Below, piece by piece: positions 16,852 through 25,600 of a stretch of 64,000 nucleotides of DNA. This DNA comes from Bacteroidota bacterium (GTDB lineage: Bacteria; Bacteroidota; Bacteroidia; Chitinophagales; Chitinophagaceae): contig JAFDXP010000078.1 in NCBI GenBank assembly GCA_018267875.1, forward strand, positions 1-64,000. Direction: 5' to 3'. Every line of letters begins with the position of its first letter. The stretch's first letter is position 1. Below the pieces are notes generated by a model, which searched no databases, was not told where the DNA came from, and saw nothing but the letters and a program-made list of their open reading frames with translations. A program made the translations under genes and the position numbers.

Positions 16852-16870
16852 AATTTAATGCATATAAATA

Positions 16871-18682
16871 TTATTTAGCTTTGGGTATCTGATTTCGTTG
16901 ATTGAATCGGTAAAAAATTGATAATTGGCTGGATGGTGAATTATATAATTGAGAAGAAACTTCTTCTGTTGCTAACCCAAATCCATTATCCCAGAATTTT
17001 TTAGTTACACGAAAATCTAATTGAATTGCCGGAGTTACTTCCCAACTTATTCCTGCCAAACCACCTACTGCAAATCTCTCTCTAAAGTCATATAATGATA
17101 TAGCAGGGCGATCTTTGATTTTTCCGCTTGTTGTAAGCGGTGTATAATCTGCATCATTAGGTTCAAATTTGCGTTCATCTGCATTTACCTTAAAATGAAA
17201 AGCTAAGTTGGCTCCGCAAAACAAATTCAACCGGCCTGCTGCATAGCGTAAGGCAATAGGCATTTCTATGCTTTGAAGTGAGGTAAATTGGAAAAAGTGA
17301 CGAACGTTTGCTTGGAAATTATTGCCATTTTTTTGAATCACATTCACATAATCATCTTCTACTGTTTTGCCTCCATTAAACCGTTGCATATATTTTAATT
17401 CACCCATCATACTCCAAGTTTCCCCGAATGTAAATAATCCAAAAATGCCTAATTGGAAACCACCAAAATTGCTTCCACTTGAAATATAACTATTACCACC
17501 CGCTGATATTCCAGGATAAAAACGTGTTTGAGCTAAATTGAATTTCACATTTTGAACTGCTTCATTAAAACTTTGAGTATTCCACCTACTTGTTTTTCGT
17601 GATTTAACTTTAAGATGTGCTAATGAAATAAACTGCTCTGATTGAGCATAATCACTAGTACTTGCATTGGGAACAGCCTCTTGTGGAAATACTCTATTTA
17701 AAGCAAGATCATTAGCTATACGAACTGTGGAAATGGTGTCCATAATCAACTGGCGCATTTGTGACCGATGATTGATTACTACTCTTTGCACAACATTCAT
17801 TTTAATAATTGAATCTTTATGTCTGATCTGTTGTTGCACTGGTTTAGGTACTAAAGTTATTCGTGTGTTGTCAGAAGAATTAGGTGTTTCAATGGGAGCT
17901 GCATTTTCTATGGCTGCGGTTGCGTTAGTAATGTTTACCAATTCATCTTTTACTTGAGGTATAGCTTCATTTTCTATGCTGAGTGCCGCTATTGATTGAG
18001 GAGCTGCCATAGAAGCAATTGGAATTTCTATTAAATTGTTTGATATGGGTTTTGAAGCCAAATGCATTTCTTTGGGCTGAATCGGCTTCTGGCTTTGGTT
18101 TTCAGGCAATGATTTTTTTTGCTCATTCTTTTGAACTATTATAGGATGTTGTTGTTCAGTTGTTGAGTGTATATTAGTAATGACCGATTTCAGTTTGACA
18201 GGTTCTTGGAAATTAGAAGATTTTTTTTGATTGTTAGCATTTGTTGAGTTTGCTACAACTTGACTGTTTGAAGCTTTTATATTTTTTGTTTCTTTCTTGT
18301 TTACTGAAGAGGCGTTTTGAACTTTTGTAGATTTATTAGTTTGATCGTCATTAGTTGCGCGATTTTGGATGTTCGACCCTTTGATTGCTTCCTTCATGTG
18401 GTTTTCAGAAGTTAGTTTTGTTCCACTATTCTTCATGAAAGAAGAAGATGAAGTAAAAAAGGTACGATATCCGCCAACGCCAACAGCAGACAGTAAAGCC
18501 AAAGCTATAACAGTGCTAAGCGTTTTTTGCCAAGGGAAGAAACCGATACGGCGGCGTTTTTTAGGCATTTCTTTATCTAACAAATCATGCATACGCTGCC
18601 ATGCACCGGGCATTTGTGGTTCTTCTCCACCGGCAAGCCGTTGCTTCACTAAGTCATCTATGTGGATCATATTTTTATCCAT
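16871..18682 (-). CDS. Inner-membrane-anchored protein with C-terminal outer-membrane beta-barrel; likely dual-membrane anti-sigma factor
   Basis: 603 residues in four parts: a short cytoplasmic N terminus (1-52, with PGAWQRMHDLLDKEMPKKRRR); one membrane helix (about 53-72, TLSTVIALALLSAVGVGGY); a roughly 300-residue low-complexity Ser/Asn/Lys/Gln linker; and from about 380 a beta-rich domain (YPGISAGGNSYISSGSNFGG ... SSQLSIFYRF) ending in aromatic strands like OMP beta-barrels. It lies 14 bases after an ECF sigma gene and shares this layout with 48237-49334, the partner of a second sigma gene. From memory, dual-membrane-spanning anti-sigma factors (Dma) of this design were described in Bacteroides thetaiotaomicron; binding to the adjacent sigma is inferred. 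No typical zinc anti-sigma motif is seen. Confidence 0.7.
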   Translation of the reverse strand: MDKNMIHIDDLVKQRLAGGEEPQMPGAWQRMHDLLDKEMPKKRRRIGFFPWQKTLSTVIALALLSAVGVGGYRTFFTSSSSFMKNSGTKLTSENHMKEAIKGSNIQNRATNDDQTNKSTKVQNASSVNKKETKNIKASNSQVVANSTNANNQKKSSNFQEPVKLKSVITNIHSTTEQQHPIIVQKNEQKKSLPENQSQKPIQPKEMHLASKPISNNLIEIPIASMAAPQSIAALSIENEAIPQVKDELVNITNATAAIENAAPIETPNSSDNTRITLVPKPVQQQIRHKDSIIKMNVVQRVVINHRSQMRQLIMDTISTVRIANDLALNRVFPQEAVPNASTSDYAQSEQFISLAHLKVKSRKTSRWNTQSFNEAVQNVKFNLAQTRFYPGISAGGNSYISSGSNFGGFQLGIFGLFTFGETWSMMGELKYMQRFNGGKTVEDDYVNVIQKNGNNFQANVRHFFQFTSLQSIEMPIALRYAAGRLNLFCGANLAFHFKVNADERKFEPNDADYTPLTTSGKIKDRPAISLYDFRERFAVGGLAGISWEVTPAIQLDFRVTKKFWDNGFGLATEEVSSQLYNSPSSQLSIFYRFNQRNQIPKAK

Positions 18683-18696
18683 ACGGATAAATTTTT

Positions 18697-19272
18697 TTAT
18701 TTTTTTAAATGCAAATTCAGTCGTTCAATTTTTTCTTTCAGTATTCTCCGTCCTTCAGACAGGTGCCACTTTGAAGTTCCCTCACTAATTCCAAGTGCTT
18801 TCCCTATTTCTTTATGAGAAAAACCGTCCATCACATATAAGTTAAAGACGGCACGAGTAGAAGCAGGAAGAGTTTGAACTAACTCCAATAATTCTTTATA
18901 GTAAAGGTTATCTGCATGGTCTTTATGAATGAGTTGATCTTTTTCTACTAGCACAACTTTTTCATTGTACTTGATATTTTGCTTTACATAATCACTCACA
19001 GCATGAAAAACAATCTTCCTTAACCAACCTTCAAATGAGCCTTGAAAAGTGAACTGTCCTACTTTTTGAAAAGCTCTTAGAAATCCATTGTTTAACACTT
19101 CCTCTGCCTGCATATCTTGATCAATATAACGACGAACTACCGCCATCATGCGGGGGTAAAACAATTTGTAAATCCTTTCCTGAGCATGACGCTCATTGCG
19201 AACACATCCACGGATGAGCTCCTCTAACTCACTAATTTGTTCTGTTGCGGTATATACCAAAGCTATCGGCAA
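18697..19272 (-). CDS. ECF RNA polymerase sigma factor (sigma-70 family)
   Basis: 191 residues. Region 2 is seen in RIYKLFYPRMMAVVRRYI and NNGFLRAFQKVGQFTF; region 4 in LPASTRAVFNLYVMDGFSHK and the helix-turn-helix IGKALGISEGTSKWHLSEGR. The start is TTG 19272, since the frame is closed by TAA a few codons upstream and no ATG lies near the N terminus. It is transcribed with the membrane-spanning partner 14 bases downstream and is paralogous to the sigma at 47674 (GSFEGWLRKIV versus GSFEGWMKRIV). Target genes are unknown. Confidence 0.92.
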   Translation of the reverse strand: MPIALVYTATEQISELEELIRGCVRNERHAQERIYKLFYPRMMAVVRRYIDQDMQAEEVLNNGFLRAFQKVGQFTFQGSFEGWLRKIVFHAVSDYVKQNIKYNEKVVLVEKDQLIHKDHADNLYYKELLELVQTLPASTRAVFNLYVMDGFSHKEIGKALGISEGTSKWHLSEGRRILKEKIERLNLHLKK

Positions 19273-19360
19273 GAATGATGGGTATTAACAATTTTCCGTT
19301 CTAATAGACTGAACTTTAGCATTTATGGTTGGGTTGGTTTTATGATCATTTGCAAAGTTC

Positions 19361-19381
19361 ACAGAATTCCACCAATTCTGT
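19361..19381. repeat. Inverted repeat between divergent sigma and DUF2249 genes
   Basis: ACAGAATT (19361-19368) and AATTCTGT (19374-19381) form an 8-bp perfect palindrome with a 5-base spacer CCACC. No T run follows, so it is more operator-like than terminator-like. It sits about 90 bases before the sigma start on one side and 167 bases before the DUF2249 start on the other. The rest of the 275-base interval 19273-19547 shows no convincing gene. Confidence 0.35.
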
Positions 19382-19497
19382 ATCTACTCTTACTATCAAA
19401 ATGGAAGTTTTTGTTGAGCTACTCTTTCGTGTTCCTATTTCTTCCCACAGTCGAAATCATTTTTCCGACTTTCAAAAAGATGGCTTCAAGAGTGTCC

Positions 19498-19505
19498 TAA
19501 TTTTG
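19498..19505 (+). promoter_or_regulatory. Candidate -7 element for the DUF2249 gene
   Basis: TAATTTTG followed by CATTTC, an exact TAnnTTTG match, 42 bases before ATG 19548. No clear TTTG at the -33 position. Confidence 0.45.
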
Positions 19506-19547
19506 CATTTCAATTTTTTAAACAAACAATAAAATACACGATAGACA

Positions 19548-20306
19548 ATGAGTTATCAAATTCCGACAGAAGAATTAGACGTAAGAGTATTGATTCCAAT
19601 CCAACGACATGAAAAATTAATTCAACTGTTTAAAGAACTTCCGGTTCATGAGAGTTTTATTTTTATTAATGATCACGATCCCCTACCCTTGTTTTATGAG
19701 TTCCGTTCCATTTATGGTGATGTTGTGGGTTGGGAATATCTGAATCGTGGTGGTAGAGAATGGAAAGTAAAAGTTACTCGAACGGAAGAATCACAAGGTA
19801 GAGAGTTTACTGATATTTCAACCTTGCTTGATTTACGTAAAGTAGAAGCCAAAGATTGGAAGCAGGTTGTGTTTCATCGTTATGGCATGATGGAAGAAGA
19901 CACTACAATGGAATTGATTGCCAGCGAAGATCCGAAAGAAATTCATGGAATATTTGTGATGAAATTTGATGGAAAGCACAGTTGGATTTATAAAAAGAAA
20001 GAACCCAACGAAGTAGTTGTGCACATCACTAAAAAAGACAATAGCGGATTAGGAGATACGGGTTTTTCGGTGGTAAATGAATTTGACATTCGCCCTTTTC
20101 CACCCACCGAGCGACATGAAATGTTCTATAAAGCATTTGCAGACATCAAGCCCGGCGAAGCTTTCGAGTTTATCAATGACCATGATCCCAAACCTTTGTA
20201 TTATCAAATGGAAGCAGAAAGTAAGGAGCCATTTCGTTGGGAATACATTGAAAAAGGACCTGAGGTTTGGAAGGTTCGGGTAGTAAAAGTGAAAGCAGAG
20301 AAATAG
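19548..20306 (+). CDS. DUF2249 protein with tandem domains
   Basis: 252 residues. The family core (LDVR ... HEKLIQLFKELPVHESFIFI NDHDP-PL-Y-F; a WEY ... W-V terminal strand) occurs at residues about 9-76 and again at about 180-250 (FDIRPFPPTERHEMFYKAFA, FINDHDPKPLYYQM, WEYIEKGPEVWKVRVVK). The middle (about 85-165) looks like a degenerate or different small domain. DUF2249 proteins often accompany nitrogen-oxide or hemerythrin-type redox genes, but none is nearby here. The paired NDHDP motifs could bind metal (inference). Cytosolic; monocistronic, followed by 158 bases without a gene. Confidence 0.85.
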   Translation: MSYQIPTEELDVRVLIPIQRHEKLIQLFKELPVHESFIFINDHDPLPLFYEFRSIYGDVVGWEYLNRGGREWKVKVTRTEESQGREFTDISTLLDLRKVEAKDWKQVVFHRYGMMEEDTTMELIASEDPKEIHGIFVMKFDGKHSWIYKKKEPNEVVVHITKKDNSGLGDTGFSVVNEFDIRPFPPTERHEMFYKAFADIKPGEAFEFINDHDPKPLYYQMEAESKEPFRWEYIEKGPEVWKVRVVKVKAEK

Positions 20307-20464
20307 AGTTGCTAAATTTGGGGTATAACTTTAATAATGCCCCTTCGAATTTCGGAAGATGAACGGTGCTATCGCCCCAAAAGCTCTATCGAAGAATATT
20401 TTCCGACTACCTAAAAAAATAATAGCAAACTTTTGATCAGCATAAAATATATTTTTTTAGAACG

Positions 20465-21307
20465 ATGAAAAACCAATTTAAATCCGCTGAACATCTTGAA
20501 AAATTTCGACTTTTTCATTCGTTACATCATACAGGAAAAACATTGATCTTGCCTAATGCTTGGGATTGTATTTCAGCTCGAATGCTTACTGAGTGTGGTT
20601 TTCCGGCTATTGCTACTACCAGTGCAGGTGTTGCATGGTCATTAGGTTATCAAGATGGGGAACATTTGCCGGTTCAACTATTGATAGAAACCACTGCTCG
20701 TATTTGCAAAAGTGTGCCAGTACCAGTGTCAGCAGATATTGAAGCAGGATATTTTGGTGTTGATTTAGATGGTTTTGCCTTATTTATTAAGCAATTAATA
20801 GAAGTTGGTGTAGTAGGTGTGAACATTGAAGACGTGGATGAAAAGAATCGAAAGCTTATTGCTCTTGAGCATCAACTGGAGAAAATCAAAGCGGCAAAAT
20901 CTATGGCAAAACAAATGGGAACTAATTTATTTGTCAATGCTCGAACAGATGCTATGGAAAAGCAGGAAGGAGGATTAGCTGAAAAAATTGAAGTATGTAA
21001 AGCACGGATAAATGCTTTTGTTAAAGCGGGTGCAGATGGAATTTTTGTACCATTCATTCCAGATATAAAAACTGTTGAGTCCATTCAAGCCGCCACTGCT
21101 TTGCCACTCAATATCATGATGGCTCCTTCACTTTCCATTGCATCTTTAAGGCAATTAAAAATTTCTCGTGTTAGCTTAGGAGTGAAACCTATTTTGGCAA
21201 CCATGCACACACTAAAGCAACTTGGTCAAATGTTGCAACATAGAGAAGATTGGCAAGATTTATATCCAAATGACCCCATTTATCCTACTGTCAATTCATG
21301 GTTTTGA
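20465..21307 (+). CDS. Isocitrate lyase / PEP mutase superfamily protein
   Basis: 280 residues forming a TIM barrel of the ICL/PEPM family. Signature residues: PNAWDCISARML (30-41), SADIEAGY (89-96, Asp91 and Glu93 in the Mg site), GVNIEDV (118-124) and VNARTDA. The KKCGH loop Cys of true isocitrate lyase is missing, and the family's C-C or P-C lyase substrate cannot be read from the sequence; carboxyphosphonoenolpyruvate mutase-like or oxaloacetate-acting members look similar. It is 21 bases upstream of dsdA, so the two are probably co-transcribed. Confidence 0.85.
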   Translation: MKNQFKSAEHLEKFRLFHSLHHTGKTLILPNAWDCISARMLTECGFPAIATTSAGVAWSLGYQDGEHLPVQLLIETTARICKSVPVPVSADIEAGYFGVDLDGFALFIKQLIEVGVVGVNIEDVDEKNRKLIALEHQLEKIKAAKSMAKQMGTNLFVNARTDAMEKQEGGLAEKIEVCKARINAFVKAGADGIFVPFIPDIKTVESIQAATALPLNIMMAPSLSIASLRQLKISRVSLGVKPILATMHTLKQLGQMLQHREDWQDLYPNDPIYPTVNSWF

Positions 21308-21328
21308 GTGAAATAAAATCAACCCAAT

Positions 21329-22657
21329 ATGGTAGAACAATCAAAAATTGAAGCTTATATAAAACGAGAACCGTTGCTGACCGATGTCATGTTGAAAAAA
21401 CCGGTCATTTGGCTAAATACCGATAGAAAAACAATGGCTAAAATGCCTGATTGTGGGTTGAACATACAAAATATTGAAGCTGTAGAATCTCTATGGACAA
21501 GGTTTTCAACTTTTTTAAAAGATACTTTTACCGAATTGGCATCTGTAGAAGGGAAAATTACTTCTCCTTTAAAAAGGATAGACAGAATGAAAACTTGGCT
21601 TGGCAATCAGGGTAAAAAAATAGAAGGGCAACTTTTTATAAAATGTGATAGTGATTTAGCAGTTGCTGGATCTATCAAGGCTCGAGGCGGATTTTATGAA
21701 GTGTTACATTATGCTGAAAAATTAGCATTGAAGGCAGGAATATTGCATGAGGGGGATGATTATAGGAAATTTTCCAGTGAGGCTTTCAAAAACTTTTTCA
21801 GTAAATACAGAATTGGTGTTGGTTCAACGGGAAATTTAGGTATGAGTATTGGCATTATGAGTACTCGTTTGGGGTTTGAAGCTCATGTTTATGTTTCGAG
21901 CGATGCTAAACAATGGAAAAAAGATTTGCTAAGGAAAGAAGGTGCAATTGTAAAAGAATATGCAGGTGATTTTAGTGAAGCTATAATAGCTGGACGACAA
22001 GAAACACTTGCCGATCCAAATGGTTATTTTGTTGATGATGAAAACTCAAAAGAGCTTTTTGTAGGATATAGCCTGGGAGCTAAAGAATTGCAAAAAAACT
22101 TACAAGAGCAAGGTGTAATAGTGGATGAAGATCATCCGCTTTTTGTCTATTCACCTTGTGGTGTAGGGGGGTCGTCCGGTGGAATTGCTTTTGGCTTGAG
22201 AGAAATATTTGGTGATGCCGTTCACTGTTTTTTTGTGGAACCGACTCATGCACCGGCAGTATTAGTAGGATTAACCACCGGCGAGATGAGCCATATTTGT
22301 GTACAAGATCTTGGAATTGATAACCATACAGAAGCAGATGGTTTGGCAGTAGGTCGTGCATCAAATTTTGCAACTCAAATCAGTGCACATACAATCAGTG
22401 GAATTTATACTATTGAAGATAACGAACTGTTTGAATTACTTTCTGCCTTATGGGATAGTGAAAAGATATTTTTAGAGCCATCTGCAACAGCCGGATTGAT
22501 TGGTGCTCAAATGGTAGAAAAATCGGGGTATCCACAAAAGTATGGATTGAATATGCAGCAAGCAACACATGTAGCTTGGGCTACGGGAGGATCATTAGTG
22601 CCACAAACAGATCGAAATCAATTTTACAATAAAGGTAAGAAACTATTAGTCGGATGA
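21329..22657 (+). CDS. dsdA: D-serine ammonia-lyase
   Basis: PLP enzyme converting D-serine to pyruvate and ammonia. The Schiff-base Lys117 lies in GSIKARGGFYE, and the PLP phosphate loop is SPCGVGGSSGG. 442 residues and overall sequence (YRIGVGSTGNLGMSIGIMS) match the family closely. No dsdC regulator or D-serine transporter adjoins; the partner gene is the PEPM-family protein 21 bases upstream. The 3' end overlaps the end of the convergent MMPL fusion gene by 12 bases. Confidence 0.95.
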   Translation: MVEQSKIEAYIKREPLLTDVMLKKPVIWLNTDRKTMAKMPDCGLNIQNIEAVESLWTRFSTFLKDTFTELASVEGKITSPLKRIDRMKTWLGNQGKKIEGQLFIKCDSDLAVAGSIKARGGFYEVLHYAEKLALKAGILHEGDDYRKFSSEAFKNFFSKYRIGVGSTGNLGMSIGIMSTRLGFEAHVYVSSDAKQWKKDLLRKEGAIVKEYAGDFSEAIIAGRQETLADPNGYFVDDENSKELFVGYSLGAKELQKNLQEQGVIVDEDHPLFVYSPCGVGGSSGGIAFGLREIFGDAVHCFFVEPTHAPAVLVGLTTGEMSHICVQDLGIDNHTEADGLAVGRASNFATQISAHTISGIYTIEDNELFELLSALWDSEKIFLEPSATAGLIGAQMVEKSGYPQKYGLNMQQATHVAWATGGSLVPQTDRNQFYNKGKKLLVG

Positions 22658-25600
22658 TTCTAAAGAGGATTCTTTCTTCTTCAGAATAAAAGTCAAATTG
22701 GCTGTATAGCTTGCAAAATCTTTTATTTCAATGCTCATATTGTGGTTCTGTGCAAAATCTTCAACAAAAGCACGGCTCATAAAATGAAGTTCATTTTGTG
22801 TTTTATTAAACTTCATAATTTTCGTACTCCATACTTCAGTTCTTTTTGTCCCTTCAATTCGATCAGACAAATCCGAAACGCCATCACGAATGATTAATAA
22901 CCCGCTGGGTTTTAAAGCCTTAAAACATCGTTCTAACAAGTCTGATTGTTGTGGAGGCAAAAGATAATGCAATACATCGCTGATTATTATTCCATCGCAA
23001 GCAGATAAGTTGTAATTGTTTAAGTCCGCTTGTTCAAAACAGATATTTTCATCGCGCAAAAAATTATGTTGTGCTGTTTCTATTTTTTCATCATCGTAAT
23101 CTACTCCTAAAAATTTACGATTTGGAGCTGCCCAATGTAGCATATAGGTCATAAAACCATAACCGCAACCGAGGTCATAAAAGAAACCATCACGAGGCAA
23201 CATTTGATGAAATGGCTCGTAATTATCTTCAGAAGCGGTTTTTATACGACAATACCATTCCAAAGAAGGACCTTTATACATATAGCAACGGATTAATTGC
23301 TCTCGAAAATATCGAGGAGTTTCATCTCGGAGTTTTATTCGTTCCAATTCTGAACGCATATAACCGCTAATTTTTTTTGCTCTTTCGCTATAACCGGAGC
23401 CAAAAGAAAAATCAGCAGGCGAAATACGAGCGGAATAATTGATAGATATTGATCCGTTTTTCAACAACCAATCTCCTTTTTGCATTGTATAATGAATGCC
23501 ATGTAATACCAAAGGCACAATATCTAAGCCTAATTTTTCTGCAATGTAAAATGCTCCCTTATGAAATCGTTTTATTTTATCATCGTAAGAACGAGTCCCT
23601 TCCGGAAAGACAACAATAGAATATCCACGCTGGATAAGGCTTTCCAATGGCAATATGCTATCTTCTGCTCCATCAGCAACCGGGTAATATTCAGCCATTC
23701 GAACTACGGCTCCAAATACTGGTGAACGCCAAACCCACTTATTGGTCAATAATACTAATCTCGGGTTTAGCATCGTTGTACAAAGAATATCGAGGAAAGA
23801 ACTGTGGTTTGCTACATACACAGCAGGTTTGGTAAAATCAGCATGGTTACGTCCAACAATACGTTTTTTTACGTTGAACATAATATACATCATACTCCAA
23901 GTGTAAGAACTCAAAAAACGATGAAAGAGAAACTTACCCTTTTCTTTTGCAAAAGGAAGATGAGTAAGAATAAAGCCAACAATAGTCAACACCATGGAGC
24001 CGGTGAAGAAATAAGTAAATGCAAATAAGGACTTTAAAAAGCTCCAAAGCGTAAATGGCAGAAACTTTTTATTAGCCCTATTTTGAATAAACCAATTGAA
24101 CAGAAAAGGTTGTAAGGTTTGTGAAATAAAAAGTACGCAAACCAATCCTGTTACGGAAATAAATGCGATAGACTTTAGAGCTGGATGTTTAGCTAACAAC
24201 AACACTCCTAATCCAATTACAACGGTGGCTACGGAAACATAAACTGCGGCACGAACTGAATTAAGTTTATTGCTGCCGGTTTTAAATTTTTCGACTAAAC
24301 CGTCCATAGTAAAAATGGCATAATCATCGCCCAAACCAAAAATGAGTGAAGAGATTATAATGTTGACAATGTTGAATTTAAGCCCCAACATAGACATCAA
24401 CCCCAAAATCCAAATCCATGAAACAATCATAGGAAGAAAAGCCATGACAGCTAATTCAATTCGACCATAGCCAATCAGTAAAGCAAAAAATACAATTAAT
24501 GAAGAATAAAGCGCGATATGATTAAAGTCGTTATCAAGAATATCAACCAACTGAACAGCACCTTGTTGGCGATCCGTTATTGTTACAGACTTATCTGTTT
24601 CAAGTTTTGAAAAAACATGACTTCTAAAAGTTTGAGGTACACGCAAAGCAGCAATAACATAATGTTGGCTGGTATCGTTGGAAAAACCACCTGGAAAAAA
24701 TCCTTTTATGGTATTAGTTGCTGATGAATCTAATGGGTTGTATGTTCGAGAAATATTTTCTTCGAAAGCAGTAAATGCAGCTATGTCAAAACCTAAACTC
24801 GGTGCTACATTTTGAATAGTCCGCCATACTGATTCTTGTTTTTGTTTTGACCAAAATTTCTGCCAGCGTGCTATTCTACGTTTTTGCTCTGCCAAAGAAG
24901 GCAATAGATGAACCGGATTGGAAGAACTTTTTATGTAGCCACTATCAACCAATTGTTGAATAGTAGTATTTTCCTTTTCTAATTTTTGCAAAGCTTCTTC
25001 ACCTGATGTTCCATTTGCTACCACAAATACAGAACTTAATGCCATAGCATTGGCATCACTGACTTCTTTTTGTGCTTGCTGCATATCAGGAGAGAGATAG
25101 TTTAAGTGCATTAAGTCGCTATCAAACTCTACATCCTGAGCAAAATAAATCATCACAGGAGTTAGCAGAAATATCCCCAACACTAACCATTTATTTTTTT
25201 CAGGATGCCAATTTCCCATTTTATCAAAAATGGTTTTAGACTCAACTTCGTGTCGAATACCTAACGGAAAATGAGGCAAAAAAATGAGCGTACATAACGC
25301 TGCACCAGTCAAACTTCCTGCTGCAAACAAACCCAAATCTTGAAGAATAGGCGTATGAACAAAACGTAGTGATAAGAAAGCTGCAATGGTTGTAAAGCTT
25401 CCAATGGTTAATGGATGTGCCAATTCAGCAATGGTAGTAGGTATGTTTTTGGCATGGCGTGCATGAGAAAGAAAGTGAATTGAAAAATCAATAGCAATTC
25501 CGAGAATAATGGCACCTGCTCCCAGCGCAATGACAGACACAGAGCTTTGCACCAAATAAACGATTCCCATTCCCATTGCAGCACCGTAAACCACGGGAAC

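Noticed and set aside
19329-19532. Possible 67-residue gene between sigma and DUF2249
   Set aside because: The frame contains the candidate -7 element of the DUF2249 gene, has no ATG with a ribosome site at its start, and shows no recognisable protein features.
22080-22373. 97-residue minus-strand frame within dsdA
   Set aside because: Antisense to the PLP-binding region of a clear D-serine dehydratase; His/Leu-rich artefact.
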